DNA from: Szabonella alba
Lineage (GTDB): Bacteria > Pseudomonadota > Alphaproteobacteria > Rhodobacterales > Rhodobacteraceae
Length of the DNA: 64,000 bases
Direction: 5' to 3'
Assembly (NCBI RefSeq): GCF_016765775.1
Contig: NZ_JAESVN010000001.1
Location: 897,540-961,539 of the forward strand
This document shows positions 26,603 through 35,020 of this stretch, piece after piece. Position 1 is the stretch's first letter; every line of letters begins with the position of its first letter. A model generated the notes under the pieces. That model searched no databases. It saw only the letters and a list, made by a program, of their open reading frames with translations, and was not told where the DNA came from. A program made the position numbers and the translations under genes.

Positions 26603-27630
26603 CGCTGAATTCGCTGGCCCGCAAATACGAACCCCGCAAGGTGCCGGAAACCAAGGTCGCGACCTCGGCCATGATCGCGTCACTGGCCGCCGAAGGCTAT
26701 GACACGGTTGCAGCCCCTTTCGGCCATGCGCTGGTCGATTGCGCGCGGAAAGATGAGCGTATCGTCGGTCTGTCTGCCGATCTGTCGAAATACACCGATC
26801 TGCATATTTTCGCGCAGGCGATGCCCGACCGGTTCTATCAGATGGGCATGGCCGAACAGGTGCTGATCTCGGCGGCGGCGGGTCTGGCGCGGGAAGGGTT
26901 CATTCCCTTTGCCACCACCTATGCCGTCTTTGCCAGCCGCCGCGCCTATGACTTCATCGCCATGGCGATTGCCGAGGAGAACCTGCCTGCCAAGATCATC
27001 TGCGCGCTGCCGGGGCTGACCACCGGATATGGCCCCAGCCATCAGGCGACCGAGGATCTGGCGATTTTCCGGGGTCTGCCCAACATGACGATCATCGACC
27101 CCTGCGATGCCGATGACATTGCCGATATGGTGCCGCAGATCGCGGCCCATCCGGGGCCGGTCTATGCGCGGCTGCTGCGCGGCAAGGTTCCGTCGGTCCT
27201 GCGCCGGCACAAGCCCGATTACCGTTTTCAGCTGGGCCGCGCCCAGATGATCCGCGACGGGCGCGATGTGCTGGTGATCTCGACCGGGCTGATGACGATG
27301 CGCGCGCTGGATGCCGCAACGGCACTGGCCGGTGACAAGGTGGATGTGGGCGTGCTGCATGTGCCCACGATCAAGCCGCTGGATGTCGAGACCATCGCCG
27401 CGGAGGCCGCCAAGGGCGGGCGTCTGGTGGTGACGGCGGAAAACCACACCGTGATCGGCGGGCTGGGAGAGGCGGTTGCAGGGGCTCTGTTGACGCGGGG
27501 GATCGCACCGAGGTTCCGCATGATCGGCCTGCCGGATGAGTTTCTGGAGGCGGGCGCGCTGCCGACCCTGCATGACATGTACGGGCTGTCGGTGAACAAG
27601 GTGGCCGAGCGTATTCGCGGCTGGCTGTAA
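26599..27630 (+). CDS. Transketolase, C-terminal (pyrimidine-binding plus C-domain) subunit
   Basis: A 343-residue partner of the previous gene. It carries the PYR domain (FGHALVDCARKDERIVGLSADLSKYTDL, then MGMAEQVLISAAAGLAREGF with the activating Glu) and the transketolase C-terminal domain (DVLVISTGLMTMRALDAA, VLHVPTIKPLD, VVTAENHTVIGGLGEAVAGAL). In full-length transketolases both parts follow the N-terminal half in one chain. ATG 26599 overlaps the upstream stop; the longer frame to 26557 only reads into the upstream gene. The SDR gene follows after 23 bases. Confidence 0.92.
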   Translation: MTLNSLARKYEPRKVPETKVATSAMIASLAAEGYDTVAAPFGHALVDCARKDERIVGLSADLSKYTDLHIFAQAMPDRFYQMGMAEQVLISAAAGLAREGFIPFATTYAVFASRRAYDFIAMAIAEENLPAKIICALPGLTTGYGPSHQATEDLAIFRGLPNMTIIDPCDADDIADMVPQIAAHPGPVYARLLRGKVPSVLRRHKPDYRFQLGRAQMIRDGRDVLVISTGLMTMRALDAATALAGDKVDVGVLHVPTIKPLDVETIAAEAAKGGRLVVTAENHTVIGGLGEAVAGALLTRGIAPRFRMIGLPDEFLEAGALPTLHDMYGLSVNKVAERIRGWL

Positions 27631-27653
27631 GCTATCTAAAGGGGGAAAGGCAT

Positions 27654-28406
27654 ATGGGCCTTCTGGACGGAAAATTCGCGGTCATCACCGGCGCGGCCTC
27701 GCCGCGGGGCCTGGGCAAGGCCACGGCACGGCTGTTTGCCGAGCATGGTGCGACCATCGCCATTCTGGATCTGGATGCTGGTCAGGCGGCTGCCGCCGCC
27801 GCCGATCTGGGCGCGGGCCATGTCGGGCTGGCCTGTGACGTAACCGACCGCGCCAGTTGTCAGGCGGCGGCGGATACGCTTCTGGCCCGATGGGGACGAA
27901 TCGACATTCTGGTGAACAATGCGGGCATCACCCAGCCGCTGAAGATCATGGACATCGCGCCCGAGAATTATGAGGCGGTCACCGATGTGTCGCTGCGCGG
28001 CACGCTCTATATGTCGCAGGCGGTGATCCCGGCGATGCGCGGGCAGAACGCGGGCAGCATTGTCAATCTGTCCTCGGTCTCGGCGCAGCGCGGCGGCGGC
28101 ATTTTCGGCGGGCCGCATTATTCGGCGGCCAAGGCGGGCGTTCTGGGGCTGACCAAGGCCATGGCGCGTGAACTGGCCCCCGATCAGGTGCGCGTCAATG
28201 CGATCTGCCCGGGCTTCATCGCGACCGATATCACCGCAGGCAAGCTGACGCCCGAGATGCGCGCGCAGGTTCTGGCGGGCATTCCGATGGGGCGTGAGGG
28301 CACGGCCGCAGATGTTGCGGGTTGCGCGCTGTTTCTGGCCTCCGAGCTTTCGGCCTATTGCACCGGCACCGAGGTCGATGTGAATGGCGGATCATTGATC
28401 CACTGA
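27654..28406 (+). CDS. Short-chain dehydrogenase/reductase
   Basis: A 250-residue classical SDR, an NAD(P)-dependent oxidoreductase. The nucleotide motif is TGAASPRGLGKA (about 12-23), NNAG is near residue 85, the catalytic Ser is in NLSSVSAQ, and the pair YSAAK is near 158. The C-terminus ends TGTEVDVNGGSLIH as in FabG-like members. It is in the same direction and close behind the split transketolase, so it probably oxidises or reduces a sugar or hydroxy acid of that pathway. The last 15 bases overlap the convergent LysR gene. Confidence 0.9.
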   Translation: MGLLDGKFAVITGAASPRGLGKATARLFAEHGATIAILDLDAGQAAAAAADLGAGHVGLACDVTDRASCQAAADTLLARWGRIDILVNNAGITQPLKIMDIAPENYEAVTDVSLRGTLYMSQAVIPAMRGQNAGSIVNLSSVSAQRGGGIFGGPHYSAAKAGVLGLTKAMARELAPDQVRVNAICPGFIATDITAGKLTPEMRAQVLAGIPMGREGTAADVAGCALFLASELSAYCTGTEVDVNGGSLIH

Positions 28407-29378
28407 CAGGGCGGAATGATCCTCCGGGCCTTGATCACGCAGGCGGCAGCCCAACCCTGTCAGCAGCGCCTCCGAGGCCGCGTCATGGGCGCGGCCTTCC
28501 GCCGTCAGCCATTCGGAGAACAGCCGCACGATGCGGCGGTTCATGTGCTGGGGGGGCGAGACGAACCAATAGGCCTCGGAGACCAGCACATCGAAATCAC
28601 GCGACAAGGGCACCAGCGCCCCGCTTTGCAGATCGGGCAGGCAAAGGGCCGTGCTTTCCAGCGCGATGCCGAAACCCTGCCGCGCCATCTCGATGGACAT
28701 GGACGACCGGTCAAACCGCAAGGGCAGGCTGAGGCGGGGCAGGGTGATGCGCTGACGCGCCAGCCACATATCCCACCGCGTCAGCGCCTTCACGCTGTCG
28801 ACCAGCCTTGCATTGGCCAGTTGCGCCACCGGATCGCCGGGGGCCGTGGCCTCCAGTTCGGCCAGATAGGCGGGGCTGACCACCGGCAACACATGGTCAT
28901 GCAGGATCGGAAAGACATTCAGCCCCTTCCAGCCACCATTGCCATAGCGCAGGTCAAAATCCACCGCCTCGGCCTCGAAGGCCGAGAAATCGGGCGTCGC
29001 GTCAACCCGGATGTTCCAGTCGCCGTGACGGGCCAGAAAGCCGGGCAGGCGCGGACCCAGCCAGCGCACCCCGAAACTGGGGCTGACGCGCAGGATGACA
29101 TTGCGCGCCTCGCGCTGGCGGGCGATGGCGTCGCGGGCATTGCGCAGCGCGGCAAAGGCCTCGGTCGCGGTCTGGAACAGCCGGTCACCATCCAGCGTCA
29201 GGATCAGCCGCTGCTTTTCACGACGAAACAGCTTCACCCCCAGTTGCGCCTCGATCTGGCGGATCTGCTGACTGACAGCCGAGGGAGAGACCATCAGTTC
29301 CTCTGCCGCGCGGGTGACGCTGCCAAGGCGGGCCACGGCCTCGAAATGTTCGGTCGCTTTCAGGTTGATGTCGCGCAT
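28392..29378 (-). CDS. LysR-family transcriptional regulator (GcvA-like)
   Basis: A 328-residue regulator with N-terminal HTH LKATEHFEAVARLGSVTRAA and recognition helix SPSAVSQQIRQIE. The effector domain begins near NVILRVSPSFGVRWLGPRL, which is the GcvA/AmpR-like subgroup pattern. It is divergent from the full-length transketolase gene with 128 bases between starts, the usual LysR arrangement, so that gene is its probable target. The C-terminal tail beyond the family core (LGCRLRDQGPEDHSALSVDQ) overlaps the end of the SDR gene. Confidence 0.9.
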   Translation of the reverse strand: MRDINLKATEHFEAVARLGSVTRAAEELMVSPSAVSQQIRQIEAQLGVKLFRREKQRLILTLDGDRLFQTATEAFAALRNARDAIARQREARNVILRVSPSFGVRWLGPRLPGFLARHGDWNIRVDATPDFSAFEAEAVDFDLRYGNGGWKGLNVFPILHDHVLPVVSPAYLAELEATAPGDPVAQLANARLVDSVKALTRWDMWLARQRITLPRLSLPLRFDRSSMSIEMARQGFGIALESTALCLPDLQSGALVPLSRDFDVLVSEAYWFVSPPQHMNRRIVRLFSEWLTAEGRAHDAASEALLTGLGCRLRDQGPEDHSALSVDQ

Positions 29379-29416
29379 GGGCGTCCTTTCCGGCGGTCAG
29401 CAGATCGGGTGTGTGG

Positions 29417-29436
29417 AAGGCCGGGTTTCCGGCCTT
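29417..29436. promoter_or_regulatory. Inverted repeat between lysR and transketolase
   Basis: AAGGCCGG and CCGGCCTT flank a four-base GTTT centre in the divergent intergenic region, 39 bases upstream of the LysR start. It may be the regulator's site or part of the transketolase leader. Confidence 0.4.
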
Positions 29437-29506
29437 TCGCCTGAAATCGTGCCGCGAATTGAACACTGCCCCGCCGCGAAGGGGAGGGCAAGCGTGGGAG
29501 AAAGAC

Positions 29507-31471
29507 ATGGCTGATATCCAACGCATGGCCGAGGCGATCCGCTTTCTGGCGCTTGACGCGATCCTGAACGCGGGCGAGGGGCATCAGGGCGTGCCGCTGG
29601 GCATGGCCGAGATTGCGGCCACGCTCTATGCCCGGCATCTGCGGGCCGATCCGGCCGATCCGCTCTGGCCTGATCGTGACCGGGTGGTGCTGTCGAACGG
29701 CCATGGCTCCATGCTGCTTTACACGCTGCTGCATCTGTCGGGCTATGCGCATATGCCGCTGCAGGCGCTGCGCGATTTCCGGCGGCTGGGATCGGTCTGC
29801 GCGGGCCATCCCGAGATCGAACAGGCGGCGGGGATCGAGATTACCACCGGGCTTCTGGGACAAGGCATCGCCTGCGCCGTCGGCATGGCGGTGGCCGAGG
29901 CGCGCCTGGCGGACCGTTTTCCGGGGCTGGTCGATCACCGGACATGGGCCTTTGTCGGCGATGGCTGCCTGCAGGAAGGCGTGGGGCAGGAGGCGATCAG
30001 CCTTGCCGGGCATCTGCGTCTGGGAAAGCTGACCTTTCTGTGGGATGACAATGCCATCACCGATGACGGCGCCACCGATCTGTCGGTGTCCGAGGATATT
30101 CCGGCGCGCTTTGTCGCGGCGGGCTGGCATGTGCAGGCGGTGGACGGGCATGACATCGCGCAGATTGATGCGGCGATGACGGCGGCCAAGGCCGATCCGC
30201 GCCCGTCTTTGATTGCCTGCCGCACGGTGATCGCGCGGGGCATTCCCCGTCTGCAGGGCCAGCGCGGCGGCCATTCCGCGCCGCTGACAGCGCAGGACGC
30301 GGCCGAGGCCCGCGCGGCACGCGGCTGGACGCATCCGCCCTTTGAGGTGCCGCAAGAGGTGCTGGCGGACTGGCGCGCATTGCAGAACCGGGGAGGCGCA
30401 GAGCGGGCCGAATGGGCCGCGCGCCATGCCACCCATCCCGAGCGGGCAGAATTTGACCGCTGGCAGGCGGGCCTCCTGCCCGAGGGCTGGGAGGCGCCGC
30501 TTTCCGACCTGCCGCAAGGCACACCGCAGCCAACAATCGCCGCCTCGGCCGATGCCTGCGCGGCACTGGACCGGACCCTGCCGGAACTGATGGTGCTTTG
30601 TGCGGATCTGGAGGCCCCGACCGATCACAAGCGGCATCGCAGGGCCTTCAGCGCCGAAAACCGGGGCGGCAGTTATGTCCATTGCGGGGTGCGCGAACAT
30701 CTGATGGGGGCGATGTGCTGCGGTATTGCCGCCCATGGCGGGCTGCGGTCCGTGAATGTGACCTATCTGGCCTTTGCGGATTATGAACGACCGGCGATGC
30801 GGATGGCGGCGCTGATGGGGCTGCCGGTGCTGTTCGTTTTCAGCCATGATTCCATCGGGATCGGCAGCAACGGCCCCACGCATCAGCCGGTCGAGGCCCT
30901 GGCGGCCTATCGGTCGATGCCGAATATGCAGGTGATGCGCCCCGCCGATGCTGTGGAAACGCATGAGGCCTGGGCGCTGGCCATGCCCCATCGCAGCGGG
31001 CCAGTCATGCTGGCCCTGTCGCGTCAGGCAGCACTGCCCGTGCGCGCGCCGGCGCAGTCACCGCTTTCGGCGCCGGGGGGATATGTCCTGCAGGATCCGG
31101 GCGCGCGCGATGTCACGCTGATCGCCACCGGAACCGAGGTGGGGCTGGCGATGGAGGCGAGCCGCCAGCTTGCCGGTCAGGGGCTGCGCGCTGCGGTTGT
31201 TTCCCTGCCCTGCTGGGAGCGGTTCGAGACCCTGACCGAAACGGAGCGCGCCGCGATCCTTGGTTCGGCGCCGCGCATCGCCATCGAGGCGGCGCTGCGT
31301 TTCGGCTGGGATCGTTGGCTGCGCCCCGGCGATGCCTTTATCGGGATGGAGGGGTTCGGCGCCTCGGCCCGGGCCGAGGTGCTGTACCGGCATTTCGGCA
31401 TCACCGCTGAACGGATCACCGAAACCGCAACCGCGCTGATGGCAGCGCAGGGCGGCGGGCGGCGCGTCTAG
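29507..31471 (+). CDS. tkt: Transketolase (single-chain)
   Basis: A 654-residue full-length transketolase, ThDP-dependent, moving a two-carbon ketol unit between sugar phosphates in the pentose phosphate or Calvin pathways. Domain order: ThDP-binding with GHQGVPLGMAEIAATLY, VLSNGHGSMLLYTLLHLSGY and WAFVGDGCLQEGV...DDN; PYR domain with VREHLMGAMCCGIAAHGG and FSHDSIGIGSNGPTHQPVEA; C-domain from about 545 with TLIATGTEVGLAMEA. ATG 29507 has GGGAG seven bases upstream. It is divergent from a LysR regulator, so it may be inducible rather than the housekeeping copy. Its stop shares a CTAG with the stop of guaD on the other strand. Confidence 0.92.
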   Translation: MADIQRMAEAIRFLALDAILNAGEGHQGVPLGMAEIAATLYARHLRADPADPLWPDRDRVVLSNGHGSMLLYTLLHLSGYAHMPLQALRDFRRLGSVCAGHPEIEQAAGIEITTGLLGQGIACAVGMAVAEARLADRFPGLVDHRTWAFVGDGCLQEGVGQEAISLAGHLRLGKLTFLWDDNAITDDGATDLSVSEDIPARFVAAGWHVQAVDGHDIAQIDAAMTAAKADPRPSLIACRTVIARGIPRLQGQRGGHSAPLTAQDAAEARAARGWTHPPFEVPQEVLADWRALQNRGGAERAEWAARHATHPERAEFDRWQAGLLPEGWEAPLSDLPQGTPQPTIAASADACAALDRTLPELMVLCADLEAPTDHKRHRRAFSAENRGGSYVHCGVREHLMGAMCCGIAAHGGLRSVNVTYLAFADYERPAMRMAALMGLPVLFVFSHDSIGIGSNGPTHQPVEALAAYRSMPNMQVMRPADAVETHEAWALAMPHRSGPVMLALSRQAALPVRAPAQSPLSAPGGYVLQDPGARDVTLIATGTEVGLAMEASRQLAGQGLRAAVVSLPCWERFETLTETERAAILGSAPRIAIEAALRFGWDRWLRPGDAFIGMEGFGASARAEVLYRHFGITAERITETATALMAAQGGGRRV

Positions 31472-32748
31472 CCGCGCAGCCGCCTGCCACCAACCCAGAC
31501 CGCGCGGATCGCGCGGTCATCGCCCATCATGATCGTCGGGAACAGCGCCTGCCAGATATCTTCGGCGCGGCGGGTCGCCTGTTCGATGGCGGGGGTCGAG
31601 GCCAGATTGACCACGACCAGATCGGCCTCCATCCCCGGGGCGATATTGCCGATCCGGTCCTCGGCCCGCAGCGCCCGGGCCGAGCCTTGGGTTGCCAGCC
31701 ACCACAATTGCGCCGGATGCAGCGCCTGCCCGCGCAGCTGCGCGACCTCATAGGCCGCCGCCATCGTGCGCAGCATGGAAAAATTCGACCCACCCCCGGT
31801 ATCGGTGGCAAGTCCCACCCGCAGATGGCGGGCCAGCCCCATGTCGAACAGGCCCGAACCGATGAAGGTGTTCGAGGTCGGGCAATGCACCAGACTGGCC
31901 CCCGCCTCGATCAGACGGTCCTTTTCGCGCGCCGTTAGATGGATCGCATGGCCATAGACCGCGCCCTCACGCAGCAATCCCTGCGCCTCATAGGTGTCAA
32001 GATAGTCGCGCGACTGCGGGAAAAGATCCTTCACCCAGGCGATTTCATCGGTCTGTTCGCTCAGATGGGTCTGCATCAGGCAATCGGGGCGTTCGCGCCA
32101 GAGCTGCCCCAGTGCCGCCAGTTGTTCGGGCGTCGAGGTCGGAGAGAAACGAGGCGTGATGACATAGGACAGGCGGTCGACCCCATGCCAGCGGTCCAGC
32201 AGGGCCTTGCTGTCATCATAGGCCGATTGCACGGTGTCGCGCAGCCCTTCGGGGGCATTGCGGTCCATGCAGGTCTTGCCTGCAAAGACCCGCATCCCCC
32301 GAGCCTGCGCCGCGCCGAAGATCGCATCGACCGATTCCGGGTGGATCGTGGCATAGGAGCACAGGCTGGTCGTGCCATTCGACAGCACCAGATCCAGATA
32401 GCGCGCGGCAATCTCATCGGCATAGGCGCGGTCGGCAAAGCGCATTTCTTCGGGGAAGGTGTAAAGGTTCAGCCAGTCGATCAGCCGCTTGCCCCATGAG
32501 GCGATGATCGCGGTCTGCGGATAATGCACATGGGCATCGACAAAGCCCGCCGAGATCAGCGCGTGCCCGTAATCGGTGACCCGGGCCAGCGGATGGCGGG
32601 CGCGCAGGACATCGGCCGGGCCTGTCTCGATGATGCGCCCGCCCTCGACCAGTACGGCCCCGTGGCTGTCATGGCGCGCGGCCTCGGGGCCGGCCTCGAA
32701 CGGGTCCGCCGCAAAGCCCAGTATCTGCCCCAGAAGAAGATCCGCCAT
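31468..32748 (-). CDS. guaD: Guanine deaminase
   Basis: A 426-residue amidohydrolase that hydrolyses guanine to xanthine and ammonia. Zinc-site motifs are FVDAHVHYPQ (first His pair), QTHLSEQTDEI, GHAIHLTAREKD and ATDTGGGSNFSMLR (metal Asp). TFPEEMRFADRAYADEIA is characteristic of guanine deaminases rather than of other aminohydrolases. The start at 32748 gives the usual MADLLLGQILGF N-terminus; the frame is open 38 codons further but without family sequence. It is convergent with tkt and divergent from mgtE. No other purine genes are nearby. Confidence 0.93.
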   Translation of the reverse strand: MADLLLGQILGFAADPFEAGPEAARHDSHGAVLVEGGRIIETGPADVLRARHPLARVTDYGHALISAGFVDAHVHYPQTAIIASWGKRLIDWLNLYTFPEEMRFADRAYADEIAARYLDLVLSNGTTSLCSYATIHPESVDAIFGAAQARGMRVFAGKTCMDRNAPEGLRDTVQSAYDDSKALLDRWHGVDRLSYVITPRFSPTSTPEQLAALGQLWRERPDCLMQTHLSEQTDEIAWVKDLFPQSRDYLDTYEAQGLLREGAVYGHAIHLTAREKDRLIEAGASLVHCPTSNTFIGSGLFDMGLARHLRVGLATDTGGGSNFSMLRTMAAAYEVAQLRGQALHPAQLWWLATQGSARALRAEDRIGNIAPGMEADLVVVNLASTPAIEQATRRAEDIWQALFPTIMMGDDRAIRAVWVGGRRLRG

Positions 32749-32826
32749 GTCCGATTGATCCCGTAATTTCACGATTCCATTACACAGTAAGAGCATTCCC
32801 GCCGGGGGTAAATTTGCGCATCCCGC

Positions 32827-32843
32827 CTGTTTCCCAGAAACAG
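32827..32843. promoter_or_regulatory. Inverted repeat in the guaD/mgtE divergent region
   Basis: CTGTTTC and GAAACAG flank a CCA centre as a perfect 7-bp inverted repeat, 38 bases before the mgtE start and 78 bases upstream of guaD. It is a candidate operator or part of the mgtE leader. Confidence 0.4.
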
Positions 32844-32881
32844 CTTCCGATAAGGTCAACATAATCAGTCAGGGGGCGTGC

Positions 32882-34264
32882 ATGGTGCAGAACGGCGAAG
32901 ACGACCGGAACGAGGCCGATGAGGACGTGCTGGACGCCCGCCGGATCGGCGCCATTATCGAGGCTGCGGCAGCGGGCGATGTCGCCTTTCTGACCGAATT
33001 GCTGGAACCGCTGCATGCGGCCGATATTGCCGACCTTCTGGAACAGGTCTCGCGATCTGAGCGCCGCGACATCCTGCGGCTCTGGTCGGGTGAGATCGAC
33101 GGCGACATCCTGTCCGAGATTGACGAGGGCATCCGCGAAGAGGTCATCGAAAGCCTGAGCCCTGATGTTCTGGCCGAGGCGGTGCGCGAACTCGATACCG
33201 ATGATGTGGTCGATATCCTTGAGGATCTGGAAGAGCCGCAAAAGGCCCTGATCCTTGGCGCGCTGGACAGCGCCGACCGCGTGGCGGTCGAACGGGCCAT
33301 GTCCTATCCCGATTATTCCGCCGGTCGCCTGATGCAGCGCGAGGTGGTGGTGGCGCCGATGCACTGGACCGTGGGGCAGGCCATCGACTTCATGCGCGGG
33401 GCCACGCATCTGCCGGACCAGTTCTATCATGTGATCCTTGTCGATCCGCGCATGAAACCGCAGGCCTATGTGACGCTGGGGCGGCTTTTGTCCTCACGCC
33501 GCGAGGTGCGGCTGTCGGATATCCGTGAGGAAAGTTTCCGCACCGTCGAGGCGACGGAGCCAGAATCGGATGTCGCCTATCTGTTCAACCAGTATCACCT
33601 GATCTCGTGTCCCGTCGTGGATGAGGATGGGCGTCTGGTCGGTGTCATCACCATTGATGATGCAATGAATGTGCTGGATGAAGAACATGAGGAGGACATG
33701 CTGCGCCTTGCCGGGGTCGATGACGAGGCAAGTCTTTCGGACGGGGTCTGGGACACGCTGCGGGGCCGTCTGCCCTGGCTGCTGATCAATCTTGTCACCG
33801 CCTCGCTGGCCGCTTTCGTGATTTCGCTGTTCGAGGAGACGATTTCGACGATTGTCGTGCTGGCCGCGCTGATGCCGATCGTGGCCTCGATGGGCGGCAA
33901 TGCCGGCACGCAATCGCTGACAGTCTCGGTGCGCGCGCTGGCGACGCGTGACCTGACCTCGGCCAATGCCGCGCGTTTTGTGCGGCGTGAGGCAGCGGTC
34001 GGCGCGATCAACGGGCTGGTCTTTGCCGTGATCCTGGGGGCGATTGCGACATTCGCCTTCGGCTGGCCGCTGCTGGCCGTGGTGATCGGGCTAGCCATGG
34101 TCATCAACCTGCTGGTGGCGGCCCTTGCCGGGGTTCTGGTGCCGCTGACGCTGAACCGGCTGAAACTGGATCCGGCGCTGGCCTCGGGCACCTTTGTCAC
34201 CACGATGACCGATGTGGTGGGGTTCTTCGCCTTTCTGGGGCTGGCGACGCTGGTGCTGCTGTGA
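32882..34264 (+). CDS. mgtE: Magnesium transporter MgtE
   Basis: A 460-residue Mg2+ channel/transporter. The cytoplasmic N-domain of helical repeats spans about 20-135 (LLEPLHAADIADLLEQV). Two CBS domains follow (RLMQREVVVAPMHWTVGQAI and ATEPESDVAYLFNQYHLISCPVVDEDGRLVG), forming the Mg2+ sensor. Five membrane segments start near 290, with the pore element LMPIVASMGGNAGTQSL. Length and order are normal. The stop overlaps the following gene's GTG (GTGA), so translation is coupled to the folate enzyme; a functional link is not evident. Confidence 0.94.
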   Translation: MVQNGEDDRNEADEDVLDARRIGAIIEAAAAGDVAFLTELLEPLHAADIADLLEQVSRSERRDILRLWSGEIDGDILSEIDEGIREEVIESLSPDVLAEAVRELDTDDVVDILEDLEEPQKALILGALDSADRVAVERAMSYPDYSAGRLMQREVVVAPMHWTVGQAIDFMRGATHLPDQFYHVILVDPRMKPQAYVTLGRLLSSRREVRLSDIREESFRTVEATEPESDVAYLFNQYHLISCPVVDEDGRLVGVITIDDAMNVLDEEHEEDMLRLAGVDDEASLSDGVWDTLRGRLPWLLINLVTASLAAFVISLFEETISTIVVLAALMPIVASMGGNAGTQSLTVSVRALATRDLTSANAARFVRREAAVGAINGLVFAVILGAIATFAFGWPLLAVVIGLAMVINLLVAALAGVLVPLTLNRLKLDPALASGTFVTTMTDVVGFFAFLGLATLVLL

Positions 34265-34842
34265 CCGGTCCTGCCGCTGTCAAGGCTGCTGCCCGCGCGG
34301 CGGCTGCGGCTGCGCGCAAGGCGGCCCATGCCGCAGGACAGGGGCGGGCGGCGGAATTGCTGGCCGATCTGCTGGCGCGCGAATTGGGGGGCCGCCAACC
34401 GGGGACTGCGGCATCGGGGCGCGTGCTGGCCGGTTACATGCCGATGCGGACCGAGATCGACCCGCTGCCCGCCATGGCCGCCCATCCCGGCCCGGTCTGC
34501 GTTCCGGTGATCGATGGCCGGGGCCGTCCGCTGCGCTTTCGTCAATGGACGCCGGGTGCCGCGATGGTCGAGGGGGCTTTTGGCGCGCAGATCCCGGCCG
34601 AAGGCGCCTGGCTGGAGCCGGATGTGCTGATCGTGCCCTTGCTGGCCTTCGATGCGCGGGGGTTCCGGCTGGGCTATGGCGGCGGGTTCTACGACCGCAC
34701 GCTCGAGGCGCTGCGCGCGCGCCATCCGGTTCTGGCCATCGGCTTTGCCTTTGCCGCGCAGGAATTGCCGCAGGTGCCGCTGGAACCGACCGATCAGCCG
34801 CTTGACCGGATCGTGACGGAAAAGGGACTTTTCCCGCTGTGA
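34261..34842 (+). CDS. 5-formyltetrahydrofolate cyclo-ligase
   Basis: A 193-residue enzyme that converts 5-formyl-THF and ATP to 5,10-methenyl-THF. The conserved C-terminal signature FRLGYGGGFYDRTL (near residue 140) and VPLLAFDARG before it identify the family, together with the C-terminal ELPQVPLEPTDQPLDRIVTE. The N-terminus is Ala-rich and basic (AAARAAAAAARKAAHAAG), longer than usual but plausible as the first helix. GTG at 34261 is the only start near the mgtE stop. Confidence 0.88.
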   Translation: MTGPAAVKAAARAAAAAARKAAHAAGQGRAAELLADLLARELGGRQPGTAASGRVLAGYMPMRTEIDPLPAMAAHPGPVCVPVIDGRGRPLRFRQWTPGAAMVEGAFGAQIPAEGAWLEPDVLIVPLLAFDARGFRLGYGGGFYDRTLEALRARHPVLAIGFAFAAQELPQVPLEPTDQPLDRIVTEKGLFPL

Positions 34843-34870
34843 CAGCGCCTCGCTTTGACAGGGCGGAACC

Positions 34871-34961
34871 GGGGGGCTGTCTGCCCCCCGGACCCCCCGA
34901 GGATATTTAAGAACAGATGAAAGGAGCCAAGGGTCTGGTTTTCATCTGTTCTTAAATATCC
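34871..34961. repeat. Compound intergenic inverted repeat (22-bp perfect arms)
   Basis: First a GGGGGG...CCCCCC hairpin (34871-34889), then a perfect 22-bp inverted repeat: left arm 34901-34922 beginning GGATATTTAAG, right arm 34940-34961, with a 17-base loop. It lies between the convergent cyclo-ligase gene and the AAA ATPase gene and may terminate both. The left arm resembles the half element at 1499-1526. Confidence 0.85.
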
Positions 34962-35020
34962 CGGGGGAGCGCCGCAGGCGCGGGGGCAGCGCCCCCTGCA
35001 CCGGTCCGGTCAAGGCCGGG

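Noticed and set aside
18350..28406. Sulfoquinovose (sulfo-transketolase) pathway proper
   Set aside because: No sulfoquinovosidase, sulfosugar isomerase or SqwI-like gene is visible and an HMGL-like enzyme is present; only the logic is similar.
29360..30991. 543-codon minus-strand frame opposite transketolase
   Set aside because: Antisense of a clear transketolase; His/Arg/Gln-rich with no motif.
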